DNA of 64,000 nt from Nocardioides_C sp963700955 (GTDB lineage Bacteria; Actinomycetota; Actinomycetes; Propionibacteriales; Nocardioidaceae): assembly GCA_963700955.1 (NCBI GenBank), contig CAVOZH010000011.1, forward strand, positions 248,001 through 312,000. Reading direction: 5' to 3'. A model generated the notes under the pieces. That model searched no databases. It worked only from the letters and a program-made list of their open reading frames with translations, and was not told the origin of the DNA. Positions 1 through 9,400 of the stretch are shown in pieces. The position numbers and the translations under genes were made by a program. The number at the start of each line of letters is the position of its first letter. Position 1 is the first letter of the stretch.

Positions 1-810
1 CGCCACCCGCTCGACCTCCAGCGGAGCAGCGCTCACGAGCCTGCGCAGGGCCCGAGGCTCCGGGATGGCCTTGGGGGCACGGTGTGCGCGGCGGTAGTCG
101 TCAGGCTGCGGCACCGGGTAGTCGTGTTTGCCCGAGGGCTTCTTCCTCGGGGCGTCGGGTGCCGGCTTCGGCTTGGCCGGCCCCTTCGAGCCGCCCGCGG
201 CCCCGGAGCTGCGCGGGAAGTTCCGCGGGTTCCAGAACGACGTCTTCCTCCGAGCGCCGGCCCAGCTCAACGAGAAGTGCACGTGGTCGGTGTGCGGGTT
301 GGCACCGGTGTACCTGCGCCACCCGGACCCGGCTGAGTAGGCACCCCAGATCCGCCGGTTCCAGATCATGTACTGGATGCCCAGGCGGCGGGCCATCGCG
401 TAGCGGTTGCCGTGCCTGTCGGTCTTGAGCAGCCACGTCATCAGCGACTTCACGGCGGCCCGGTCGGCGGAGCGGTTCACGGAGACGCCCCAGTCGAAGG
501 CGCGGCCCTCCTTGTGCTCGGACGTCCCGCCGACGCTGCACGAGCGAGAGATGCCGAGGCTGCGCGAGTTCGGGTACGTGCGCAGCAGCAGGTTCGCGAA
601 CGCGGAGGTCCCGGGCTTGGCGACCGGTGAGCACGTCGACTGCCCGACGTAGTTGGCCAGCGGCTCGATGGCGGCGGTGTAGCGGAAGGCCGGCCTCGGC
701 ACCCTGGCCTCGGCCGATCCCGCCCCGAGCCCGACGAGGACTCCGGTGACGAGGGACCAGGCGAGGACGCCGGTGAGGGCACGGAACAGATGGCGACGTA
801 CGTCGGACAC
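1..810 (-). CDS. Secreted M15-like (VanY/DD-peptidase fold) peptidase, partial
   Basis: The frame opens at a GTG at 810, preceded by GGAG at 6 nt spacing, and stays open to the left edge, so at least 270 codons are present and the C-terminus is missing. A signal peptide of about 35 residues (basic start, hydrophobic core, AEA|RV cleavage) indicates export. The motifs EHKEGRAFDWGV and HTDHVHFS are the zinc-ligand signatures (HxxxxxxD and HxH) of the M15/hedgehog DD-peptidase fold. A Pro/Lys-rich linker follows the domain. Known for the fold: cleavage of peptidoglycan stem peptides; the substrate here is inferred. It is divergent from the IclR gene. Confidence 0.8.
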   Translation of the reverse strand, partial: MSDVRRHLFRALTGVLAWSLVTGVLVGLGAGSAEARVPRPAFRYTAAIEPLANYVGQSTCSPVAKPGTSAFANLLLRTYPNSRSLGISRSCSVGGTSEHKEGRAFDWGVSVNRSADRAAVKSLMTWLLKTDRHGNRYAMARRLGIQYMIWNRRIWGAYSAGSGWRRYTGANPHTDHVHFSLSWAGARRKTSFWNPRNFPRSSGAAGGSKGPAKPKPAPDAPRKKPSGKHDYPVPQPDDYRRAHRAPKAIPEPRALRRLVSAAPLEVERVA

Positions 811-1002
811 GCGAAACTCCAAAGGTGTTCGCGCTGTGCTGGGGGGCGTCAGCGCGGGTGCACCCGACACCTCCCTGTCGAGCACTCTTTACTTATCCTC
901 GGTCGCAACCCGGGCGTCGCGGGGCGTTTTGGTAAAAACTCCTGAATCGGGCAAGACACCATCAACCGCCCAAGACCGGACCCCGCCGCTCGTTCGAGCG
1001 GC

Positions 1003-1008
1003 TAGGGT
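1003..1008 (+). promoter_or_regulatory. -10 element (TAGGGT), leaderless start of IclR gene
   Basis: TAGGGT lies 7 nt before the GTG at 1016. Transcription would begin at or next to the start codon, and no Shine-Dalgarno sequence is present. Confidence 0.6.
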
Positions 1009-1015
1009 CGCGGGC

Positions 1016-1774
1016 GTGGGACAGGTCCCGGCCGCGACGAGAGCACTTCGCGTGCTGCGTTTCCTGGCGTCCCAGGCCGACCCCGTCACCCTCCAGGCGA
1101 TCGCCACCGCCGTGGGTCTTCCCCGCTCGACGGCCTACCACCTGCTCGGCGTCATGGCGGACGAGGGCTTCGTGGTGCACCTCGCCGAGGAGCACCGTTA
1201 CGGCCTCGGGGTCGCGGCCTTCGAGGTGGGCAGCGGCTACGCCCGCCAGGAGCCGCTCCAGCGCATCGCGCGACGACCGCTGGCGGCGCTGGTCGACGCG
1301 GTCGGCCAGTCCGCGCACCTCGCGGTGCTGCACGGCCGGGACGTCCTCTACGTGCTGGAGGAGCGTGCACCCGGCAGGCCACCGCTGGTCACCGACGTCG
1401 GCGTCCGCCTGCCGGCCCACCTGACCGCGAGCGGTCGCGCGATCCTCGCGGCGTTGAGCGCGAGCCAGGTGCGCGCGTTGTACCCGGACCGGTCGGCGTT
1501 CGTGGACCGGCACGGGATCGGCCCGGCCTCACCGAGCGCGTTGCGGTCCCTCCTCGTCGAGACGCGCCAGCGTGGCTACGCGCTCGAGGACGGGGAGGTG
1601 ACCCCCGGCTTCGCCTCCGTCGCGGCGGTCGTGCTGGACCACACCGGGCACCCCGCTGCCGGAGTCGCCGTCACCTTCCCGAGCGACGACTCGCCAGACC
1701 TTCCCGCGACGATCGCCGCCACCCGTCGTACCGCCGACCGTCTCACCGCCCGGATCCGCGGCCACCGCACGTGA
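1016..1774 (+). CDS. IclR-family transcriptional regulator
   Basis: The 252-aa protein begins VGQVPAATRALRVLRFL. An N-terminal winged helix-turn-helix (about 10-70, with LPRSTAYHLL as recognition helix) is followed by an IclR effector-binding domain (about 80-250). The frame is open upstream, but the GTG at 1016 is chosen because the extra 5' sequence is not IclR-like and TAGGGT sits 7 nt upstream. It is divergent from the M15-like peptidase and followed by the M19-like hydrolase gene on the same strand. The effector cannot be told from sequence; IclR proteins usually sense small carboxylic acids. Confidence 0.85.
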   Translation: MGQVPAATRALRVLRFLASQADPVTLQAIATAVGLPRSTAYHLLGVMADEGFVVHLAEEHRYGLGVAAFEVGSGYARQEPLQRIARRPLAALVDAVGQSAHLAVLHGRDVLYVLEERAPGRPPLVTDVGVRLPAHLTASGRAILAALSASQVRALYPDRSAFVDRHGIGPASPSALRSLLVETRQRGYALEDGEVTPGFASVAAVVLDHTGHPAAGVAVTFPSDDSPDLPATIAATRRTADRLTARIRGHRT

Positions 1775-1877
1775 CCCGGCTCACGCCGGCGCGGCTCAGC
1801 GGCGGTGTCCGGCCGCGTGACCTAACCCCCCTGGAACTCGTTGCTGTTCGAAACGTCAGGTTCCTCGAGGAGTGCGC

Positions 1878-4472
1878 ATGTCCGGCGACGTCAACCCGAA
1901 GCTCGAGCTCCCAGTGAGGCGTCGTCAGACCCGCAAGCGGCTGGCCTGGTCGATCGGGCTCGCGACGGGGGCTGTGCTCGCCGCGACGCTGAGCGTCCCG
2001 TCGTACGCCCACGTCGTCACCGACCCGTCCGGACCTGACGCGGTGACGGAGACAGCCACGAGTACGCCGACCGGCACGACCACCGACGGCCACGGCCACG
2101 ACCACTCCGACCCGGCGACGAAGAACCTCGTCTCGCGCTCGGTCACCGACAGCTCGGACCCCACGACGAAGGACCCGACCACCAAGGCGCAGATCGCCGC
2201 GAACACCGCCGCGGTCGCCGCACGGCGCGACGACAACCAGCCCAGGCTGCTGCCCGGTCCCGCCTCCTCCCCCCGGCGCGCCACCCCTGAGAACCGGTAC
2301 GCCATGGCCGGCGGCTGCTACGCCATCGGCACGGGTGGCCGGTGGGTCAGGCGCACCGGCACGGGCTTCCGGGCCTCCGCTGCTCGGCCGGCCGGCGGCG
2401 AGCCGCTGCACTTCCAGGCGACCGATCTCGGTGAGTACCTCCTCTATGCCACCAAGCGCGACTTCGTCGCCGCCGGCTCAGGTGACCCGGTCGGCCTGAC
2501 CGGGCCCAGCGGCGTCGTGGCGGCCGACAAGCCCAGCCCCTCCGCGGACTGGACCGTGACGAAGCGTGGTTCGACGTTCCGCTTCGCGCTGCCCAAGTCG
2601 GGCAAGGCGCTCGGCGTCGACGGCGCAGGCAACCTCGTGCTCGCGGACCGCCCCGCGCCGTTCGCGATCCGGCGTACCACCTCCTGCGCGAAGTGGCCCG
2701 AGGTGCAGACCAACGTCTCCGGCCGTCCGCACCGCGGTGAGACGTCGTACGACGAGGTCCGCGGCTATGCCGACGCCCACACCCACGGCATGGCCTTCGA
2801 GTTCCTCGGTGGCGACGTGCACTGCGGCAAGCCGTGGGACCCCTACGGCGTGGAGTACGCCCTCGTCGACTGCCCCGACCACACCGCCAGCGGCGGAAAG
2901 GGCGCCGTGCTCGAGAGCTTCCTGTCGGGCGACGTCGACGGCCACGACCCTGTGGGCTGGCCGACGTTCAAGGACTGGCCGGCGCCCGACTCGCTGACCC
3001 ACGAGGGCACGTACTACAAGTGGATGGAGCGGTCCTGGCGCGGCGGACTCCGGTTGTTCGTGAACCTGCTGGTGGAGAACGACCAGCTGTGCAAGATCTA
3101 CCCGCTCAAGCGGAACAGCTGCGACGACATGGACTCGATCCGGCTGCAGGCCAAGCGGATGAAGGAGCTCGAGCGGTACGTCGACGCGCAGTACGGAGGC
3201 CCCGGCAAGGGCTGGTACCGGATCGTGCACTCGCCGTTCGAGGCCCGCCGCGTCATCAACCAGGGCAAGCTCGCCGTGGTCATGGGCATCGAGACGAGCG
3301 TGGTCTTCGGCTGCACGATGAAGGCCGACATCCCGCAGTGCACCGCCGACGACATCGACCGGCAGCTCGACGAGGTGCACAAGATGGGCGTGCGCCAGAT
3401 GGAGCTGGTCAACAAGTTCGACAACGCCCTGTCCGGCGTCGCCGGCGACGAGGGTACGACGGGCGTGGTGGTGAACTCCGCCAACTTCATGGAGACCGGG
3501 TCGTTCTGGAAGATGCAGACGTGTCCGCAGGGCTACGGCGAAGGCGTGCACGACAAGGAGCAGTACGCCATGCCGCGCGATGTCTCCGACCGTGACCCCT
3601 TGTTCGGCGCGATCGCCAAGGAGTACGGCCCGCCTGTCGCCGTCCCGGTCTACCCCGGAGCGCCGCACTGCAACCAGCGTGGCCTGACCGACCTCGGGCG
3701 GTTCACGATCCGGGGGCTGGCCAAGCGCAAGATGCTCTTCGACCCCGACCACATGAGCGTGCTCGGCCGGCGGGCCTCGCTCGACCTGGTCGACCGGATG
3801 AACTACCCGGGGATCCTGTCGAGCCACTCGTGGTCGACCCCTGACGCGTACCCACGGATCGCCGAGCTCGGCGGCTTCATCGCACCGTACGCCGGCGACA
3901 GCACCGGCTTCGTGAAGAAGTGGAGGTACCACATGGGGCGGGCCGACAAGCGCTACTACTTCGGCCTCGGCTACGGCGCCGACATCAACGGACTCGGCGC
4001 GCAGGGCGACCCGCGTGGTGCGGACGCCAAGAACCCGGTGACCTACCCGTTCAAGGGTCTGGGTGGAGTCACGGTGCACAGGCAGGTCAGCGGCAAGCGG
4101 GTCTATGACATCAACGTCGACGGGGTCGCCCACTACGGCCTCTACCCCGACTGGATCGAGGACCTCCGCAAGCTCGCAGGCAACGCGATCGTCAAGGACA
4201 TGTCCCGCGGTGCGGAGGCGTACCTCCTCACCTGGGAGCGCGCCGAAGGCGTCAAGGCGAACAGCTGCACCGGCGGCTCCCGAATCCGCCGGGTGGCGGC
4301 GTTCCGGAACCTCCCGCGCGGGGCGTCGACCCGCCGCGTGCTCTTCGCGGTCGGCCAGCCCGACGCCCGGATCGGCGACACGTTCACCTACTGCGCTCGG
4401 AAGGCCTCGGGCGCCCGCACGAAGGTGCACGTCGAGTTCACGAAGGCCGGCCACCTCCTCCGTGTGTCCTGA
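1878..4472 (+). CDS. Large secreted M19/amidohydrolase-like metal-dependent hydrolase
   Basis: The 864-aa product has a Sec-type signal (RKRLAWSIGLATGAVLAATL...SYA|H). A Thr/Asp/His-rich linker and a trefoil-like segment precede a catalytic region that starts at ADAHTHGMAFEFLGGD (DxH metal motif). Later elements GIETS, FDPDHMSV and SSHSWSTPDAYPRIAELGG resemble the membrane dipeptidase (M19) branch of the amidohydrolases. ATG 1878 is preferred over GTG 1872 because GAGGAG lies 5 nt upstream. Family M19 proteins hydrolyse dipeptides or related amides; the real substrate is unknown. The length, over twice the usual M19 size, comes from N- and C-terminal extensions. Confidence 0.7.
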   Translation: MSGDVNPKLELPVRRRQTRKRLAWSIGLATGAVLAATLSVPSYAHVVTDPSGPDAVTETATSTPTGTTTDGHGHDHSDPATKNLVSRSVTDSSDPTTKDPTTKAQIAANTAAVAARRDDNQPRLLPGPASSPRRATPENRYAMAGGCYAIGTGGRWVRRTGTGFRASAARPAGGEPLHFQATDLGEYLLYATKRDFVAAGSGDPVGLTGPSGVVAADKPSPSADWTVTKRGSTFRFALPKSGKALGVDGAGNLVLADRPAPFAIRRTTSCAKWPEVQTNVSGRPHRGETSYDEVRGYADAHTHGMAFEFLGGDVHCGKPWDPYGVEYALVDCPDHTASGGKGAVLESFLSGDVDGHDPVGWPTFKDWPAPDSLTHEGTYYKWMERSWRGGLRLFVNLLVENDQLCKIYPLKRNSCDDMDSIRLQAKRMKELERYVDAQYGGPGKGWYRIVHSPFEARRVINQGKLAVVMGIETSVVFGCTMKADIPQCTADDIDRQLDEVHKMGVRQMELVNKFDNALSGVAGDEGTTGVVVNSANFMETGSFWKMQTCPQGYGEGVHDKEQYAMPRDVSDRDPLFGAIAKEYGPPVAVPVYPGAPHCNQRGLTDLGRFTIRGLAKRKMLFDPDHMSVLGRRASLDLVDRMNYPGILSSHSWSTPDAYPRIAELGGFIAPYAGDSTGFVKKWRYHMGRADKRYYFGLGYGADINGLGAQGDPRGADAKNPVTYPFKGLGGVTVHRQVSGKRVYDINVDGVAHYGLYPDWIEDLRKLAGNAIVKDMSRGAEAYLLTWERAEGVKANSCTGGSRIRRVAAFRNLPRGASTRRVLFAVGQPDARIGDTFTYCARKASGARTKVHVEFTKAGHLLRVS

Positions 4473-4494
4473 CCCGCTGTAACGCGGGGTTAGC

Positions 4495-4530
4495 GACGGT
4501 TCCCAAGCGGCGTGCCGCTTGGGAACCGTC
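4495..4530. terminator. Perfect 17-bp inverted repeat between convergent genes
   Basis: GACGGTTCCCAAGCGGC (4495-4511) is exactly complementary to 4514-4530, with a 2-nt loop. No U-tract follows on either strand. It sits between the M19-like gene (+) and sppA (-) and probably stops transcription both ways. The perfect arms could also mark a mobile intergenic repeat (see the repeat next to it). Confidence 0.6.
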
Positions 4531-4538
4531 CATAACGC

Positions 4539-4581
4539 GTGGGAAGTACGAGGGTTCTCGGGTGGGAAGTACGACGGTTCT
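4539..4581. repeat. Two 20-nt direct repeats abutting the sppA stop codon
   Basis: GTGGGAAGTACGAGGGTTCT (4539-4558) recurs at 4562-4581 with one change (G to C at position 14) and a 3-nt spacer. The second copy overlaps the sppA stop codon. The motif GACGGTTC is shared with the adjacent 17-bp inverted repeat, so the three pieces look like one intergenic element. Confidence 0.7.
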
Positions 4582-6271
4582 ACTGCAGGCGCCAGCCCAC
4601 CGGCATGGAGAGGACGCCGTACGACGTGAGGCCGGCCGCGGCGAGCAAACCGTCGAGCAACGGGAGCCCGTCACCGAGGGACGCCGCGGCCGGCGACTCG
4701 CTGTTCTCCACGGGGAGGAACCGCTCGAGCGGCTTGGGCTTCGGCATCGTGCGGAGCTCGACCTCGGCGCGGTCGACCCCCGCCCGCTCGCAGGCCACCT
4801 CCACCGCTCGTTCGATCCCGCCGAGCTCGTCGACGAGACCGTGCTCGAGGGCGTCAGCGCCCGTCCACACCCGGCCGCGGGCCACCGCGCGGAGGTCCTC
4901 GACGGACATGCCGCGGTCCTCAGCGGCCTTGCTCGTGAAGTCGTCGTAGACCCGGTCGAGCCATCCCTCGAGACGCTTCCACTCCTGCTCGTCGAACGGC
5001 CGGTCGCTGGAGAACATGTCGGCGTACCTCCCGGCGGTCACGCTCTCCCGGCGGACCCCGACCCGCTCCAGCATCTCCCGGATCACCTGCTTGCCCGCGA
5101 ACACGCCGATCGATCCTGTGATCGTGCCCGCGCTGGCGAGCACCCGGTCGGCGGGCATCGCGATGTAGTACCCGCCTGAGGCCGCGACGTTCGCCATGGA
5201 GGCGATGACCGGCCGACCGGTACGACGCAGTGCGAGCACCTCGCGGCGGATCGCGTCGGAGGCGACATAGGAGCCGCCGGGACTGTCCACCCGGAGCACC
5301 ACGGCCTTCACGGCGTCGTCCTTGGCGGCCGCGCGCAACGCCGTGCCGATGCTGTCCGACCCGACGGAACGGCCCGACAGGGGTGTCGAGCTGCTGCGTC
5401 CGAGGTGGATCGGCCCGGAGGCGTGAAGTACGGCGAGCACCGGCTTGTGCCGCCGCGCGACCGACGCGCCCATCGACGCTCCGGCCTGCGCGAGACCGCC
5501 CTTGCCGTAGCGGTCGACGTACTTCAGCTCCACCTCGCCGAGCCGCCGCCGAAGGTCGGCGTACACCTCGTCGCGGTAGCCGACCCTGTCCACGAGCTTG
5601 CGGGCCACGGCCTCCTCGGCGCTCAGCGGCGCGGCGTCGACAGCATCCCGCACGGCGGCCTGCTCGAGTCCCCGTCCCGTCGCCACGTCTCGCACCAGCG
5701 TCTCCATCGCGGAGTCGACGAGGCGGGTGACCATCTCGCGGTTCGCGTCGGACATCGACGAGCGGAGGAACGTGTCGGCCGCGCTCTTGTACTCGTGACG
5801 CTGGCCGAACTGCGGCTGGACGCCGAGCTTGTCGAGGGTGTCGCGAACGAAGACCGCCTGCGCGGTGACCCCGACCAGGCCCACGTCGCCGCTCGGCTGC
5901 ACCCAGACCTCGTCGAAAGCGCTGGCGAGGTGGTAGCCGACGTTGCCGGGCCCCATCTCGCCGTAGCTCTCCGACCAGCACACCGTCGGCTTGCCACCGG
6001 CCCGGAAGGCAGCGACCGCTGAGCGGAGCTCGTTGGACTGCGCCAGGGTGGGCTGCCTGGCTCCGACGTGCGCGACGAGGCCGAGGACCTGGTCGTCGCC
6101 CGCGGCGCGACGCAGCGCGTCGACGACTCCGCGGAGGCTCGGCACGTGCACCGCCCGGAGTGCTTCGAACGGCGAGGACGGTGGGCTCTCGAGGAGCCCC
6201 CGGGTCAGGTCGAGCTCGAGCAGGAGACCGGCGCCGTGGCGTCGTACGGGCAAGGGAAGTGAGCGCCTCAT
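4580..6271 (-). CDS. sppA: Signal peptide peptidase SppA (protease IV type)
   Basis: The 563-aa protein has the tandem two-domain architecture of long SppA (S49). The Lys general base is in YKSAADTF (K162) in the first half and the Ser nucleophile in NVAASGGYY (S365) in the second, as in protease IV. Known role: degrading signal peptides left in the membrane after secretion. No N-terminal membrane anchor is obvious. ATG 6271 is chosen over upstream in-frame starts because TAGGCT lies 7 nt before it (leaderless) and upstream residues are not SppA-like. Confidence 0.9.
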   Translation of the reverse strand: MRRSLPLPVRRHGAGLLLELDLTRGLLESPPSSPFEALRAVHVPSLRGVVDALRRAAGDDQVLGLVAHVGARQPTLAQSNELRSAVAAFRAGGKPTVCWSESYGEMGPGNVGYHLASAFDEVWVQPSGDVGLVGVTAQAVFVRDTLDKLGVQPQFGQRHEYKSAADTFLRSSMSDANREMVTRLVDSAMETLVRDVATGRGLEQAAVRDAVDAAPLSAEEAVARKLVDRVGYRDEVYADLRRRLGEVELKYVDRYGKGGLAQAGASMGASVARRHKPVLAVLHASGPIHLGRSSSTPLSGRSVGSDSIGTALRAAAKDDAVKAVVLRVDSPGGSYVASDAIRREVLALRRTGRPVIASMANVAASGGYYIAMPADRVLASAGTITGSIGVFAGKQVIREMLERVGVRRESVTAGRYADMFSSDRPFDEQEWKRLEGWLDRVYDDFTSKAAEDRGMSVEDLRAVARGRVWTGADALEHGLVDELGGIERAVEVACERAGVDRAEVELRTMPKPKPLERFLPVENSESPAAASLGDGLPLLDGLLAAAGLTSYGVLSMPVGWRLQ

Positions 6272-6278
6272 GCTCGCC

Positions 6279-6284
6279 AGCCTA
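6279..6284 (-). promoter_or_regulatory. -10 element (TAGGCT) of sppA, leaderless
   Basis: TAGGCT on the minus strand ends 7 nt before the ATG at 6271; no Shine-Dalgarno is present. Confidence 0.6.
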
Positions 6285-6351
6285 GGCACGCTCGTCTGCG
6301 GCCGGGGCGGGCCTGGACAAGACAGGTCGTGGACCGGTCTGCCGCACAAAG

Positions 6352-6368
6352 TTACTGTTGGGTACGAT
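6352..6368 (+). promoter_or_regulatory. TACT-N4-RGTA operator overlapping the etfD -10
   Basis: TTACTGTTGGGTACGAT matches the site upstream of the acyl-CoA dehydrogenase gene (28492-28508) at all 13 bases outside a 4-nt spacer. TACGAT (6363-6368) fits a -10 and leaves a leader of about 100 nt. The half-sites TACT and GGTA form an inverted repeat, as for a TetR-type repressor. Which regulator binds is not known from this window. Confidence 0.55.
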
Positions 6369-6475
6369 CCGTCTCGGATGACCCGACGGGCTACCCGGTG
6401 GCCTGAGCCACTCAGTAGTGTCGGGCCGAGACGTGCAGCGCAGACCCGGCGCCCCGCCGGCAATTGGAGTGACTA

Positions 6476-9400
6476 ATGCCCGTTGTGTTGATCCTGGGTT
6501 TGTTGATGACCGCGGTCGCGCTGGCGATCGCCGGGCGACGAGTCTGGTTCCTCTACCGCCTGATCACGAACGGTCAGCCTGCTCCGGACCGGCTCGAGAA
6601 CGTCGGGCATCACGTCGGCCAGGCCGCCAAGTCGCAGGTCGTCGAGGTCCTCGGGCAGAAGAAGCTGCTCAAGTGGACCGTCCCCGGTGCCGCGCACTTC
6701 TTCGTGTTCTGGGCGTTCCTGATCCTCGCCACGGTGTACCTCGAGGCCTACGGCGCGCTGTTCAGCCCCCACTTCCACATCCCGATCGTCGGCACCTGGC
6801 CGGTCCTGGGCTTCGCGCAGGACTTCATCGCGATGATGGCGTTCTTCGGCATCATCGTGTTCGCGGCCATCCGGTTCAAGAACTCCCCGGAACGCCTGGG
6901 CCGCAAGTCGCGCTTCGAGGGCTCGCACCTCGGTGGCGCCTGGCTCACGCTGTTCATGATCTTCAACGTCATCTGGACGATGTTCCTGTTCCGCGGCGCG
7001 GCGGCTGCCACCGGCAACCTCCCCTACGAGAGCGGCGCTTTCGTGTCCGAAGCCGTCGGCAAGCTCCTCGAGCCGCTGGGCCACGACACGCTCGAAGTGC
7101 TCGAAGGCGTGGGTCTGCTGCTGCACATCGGCGTCATGCTCGCCTTCCTGATCCTCGTCGTCCACTCCAAGCACCTGCACATCTTCGTCGCGCCTCTGAA
7201 CGTGATGTTCGGGCGCAAGCCCGTCGCGCTGGGCGCGGTCAAGCCGCTGACGATCGACGGCAAGCCGTTCGACCTCGAGATGGTCGAGGAGATGGACGAG
7301 GACACCGCGATGGGTGTCGGGAAGGTCGAGGACTTCACCTGGAAGGGAATGCTCGACTTCGCCACGTGCACGGAGTGCGGTCGCTGCCAGGACCAGTGCC
7401 CGGCATGGAACACCGAGAAGCCACTGTCGCCGAAGATGGTGATCCTCAACCTGCGTGACCACGCGTTCAGGAAGGCGCCGTACCTCCTCGCCGACTCCGA
7501 CGAGGAGCGCGGGAAGCAGTCAGCCGCCGTGCTGGCCGAGGCCGAGCGTCCGCTCGTCGGTGACACCGAGGGCCTGGCGTGGCACCCGGAGGGCGGCGCG
7601 ATCATCGACAACGACGTCCTCTGGTCGTGCGTGACCTGCGGCGCCTGCGTCGAGCAGTGCCCGGTCGACATCGAGCACGTCGACCACATCGTCGACATGC
7701 GCCGCTACCAGGTGCTCGTCGAGTCGAACTTCCCCGCGGAGCTCAACGGCCTCTTCAAGGGTCTGGAGAACAAGGGCAACCCGTGGAACATGTCGCCCAA
7801 CGCCCGCATGGAGTGGGCGCAGGGCCTGCCGTTCGACGTGAAGGTGGTCGGCGAGGACGTCGAGTCTCTCGACGAGGTCGACTGGCTGTTCTGGGTGGGC
7901 TGCGCCGGCGCCTACGAGGACCGCGCGAAGAAGACCACCCGCGCCGTCGCCGAGCTGCTCGACATGGCGGGCGTCTCCTTCGCCGTTCTCGGCAACGGCG
8001 AGACCTGCACCGGCGACTCGGCCCGCCGCGCCGGCAACGAGTTCCTGTTCCAGAGCCTCGCGACCCAGAACGCCGAGGTGTTCAAGGAGACCAAGGTCAA
8101 GAAGGTCGTCTCGACCTGCGCACACTGCTTCAACACCCTGAAGAACGAGTACGCCCAGTTCGGCGTCGAGCTCGAGGTGGTCCACCACACGCAGCTGCTC
8201 AACCGCCTCGTCCGCGAGGGGAAGCTCACCCCGGTCCCGACCAACGGCGCGCCGAAGCGGACGCTGACCTACCACGACCCGTGCTACATCGGTCGGCACA
8301 ACCAGGTCTACTCGCCGCCGCGTGAGCTCCTGAACGTCATCCCCGACGCCGAGCTGAAGGAGATGCCGCGAAACAGCGAGCGCTCCTTCTGCTGCGGCGC
8401 CGGCGGTGCCCGCATGTGGATGGAGGAGACGATCGGCGAGCGGATCAACGTGAACCGCACCACCGAGGCGGTCGAGACGGGGGCCGACCAGATCGCTGTC
8501 GGCTGTCCCTTCTGCCGCGTGATGCTCTCCGACGGTCTCACCGCGATGCAGTCCGACGGCTCTGCTCGCGAGGAGGTCGAGGTTCTCGACGTGGCCCAGC
8601 TGCTGCTCGCGTCGGTCAAGGGCGAGAGCCGTACGCCGGTCCCGGCAGGTGTCTCCGCCAAGGCGGCTGCCGGCGCGGGTGCCGCGACCAAGGCCGAGCC
8701 GAGCAAGGGCGACGCGACCCAGACCGAGAACACCGTCACCGACACCGCGGCCGTCGGTGCCGCTGCTGCGGCCACGGAGGAGAAGACCCCCGAGGCCGAG
8801 GCCAGCAAGCCCGCCAGCTCCGGCTCGCTGTTCGACACGGCTCCCGAGGCCGAGGCCAGCAAGCCCGCCAGCTCCGGCTCGCTGTTCGACACGGCTCCCG
8901 AGGCCGAGGCCAGCAAGCCCGCCAGCTCCGGCTCGCTGTTCGACACCCCGGCAGAGTCCGCGCCGACCGCGACCGACGAGAAGGAGCCCGAGCCCGCTGC
9001 CGAGGCGGAGGCACCCAACGCGGAGACCTCCGAGAAGCCGGCGGAGAGCAGCCTCTCCGCTGGTGGCTCGCTGTTCGACGTCGCGCCGAGCGAGCCCGAG
9101 CCGGCCGCCAAGTCGGAGCCGACCGAGGCCGCTGCACCGGCAGTCGAGGAGCCGGCCGCCGAGCCGGCAAAGGCCGAGCCCGCCGCCGCGACGGAGAGCC
9201 CCGCCACCGAGAGCAGCATCAGCTCGACAGGATCACTCTTCGACATCGCACCCAGCGAGCCCGAGCCCGCAGCCAAGGCTGAGGCACCCGACGCCGAGGC
9301 ACCCGACGCCGAGGCACCCGACGCCGAACTGGCCGAGGCAGAGGCGCCCGAGGAGAAGGCCGAGCCGGCCGCGGACGCGGGATCGAACGCCGCAGCCACG

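Noticed and set aside
2478..4454. Very long open frame on the minus strand opposite the M19-like gene
   Set aside because: It is a high-GC shadow: composition is Arg/Val/Gly-rich without domain motifs, while the plus strand carries a signal peptide and M19 motifs.
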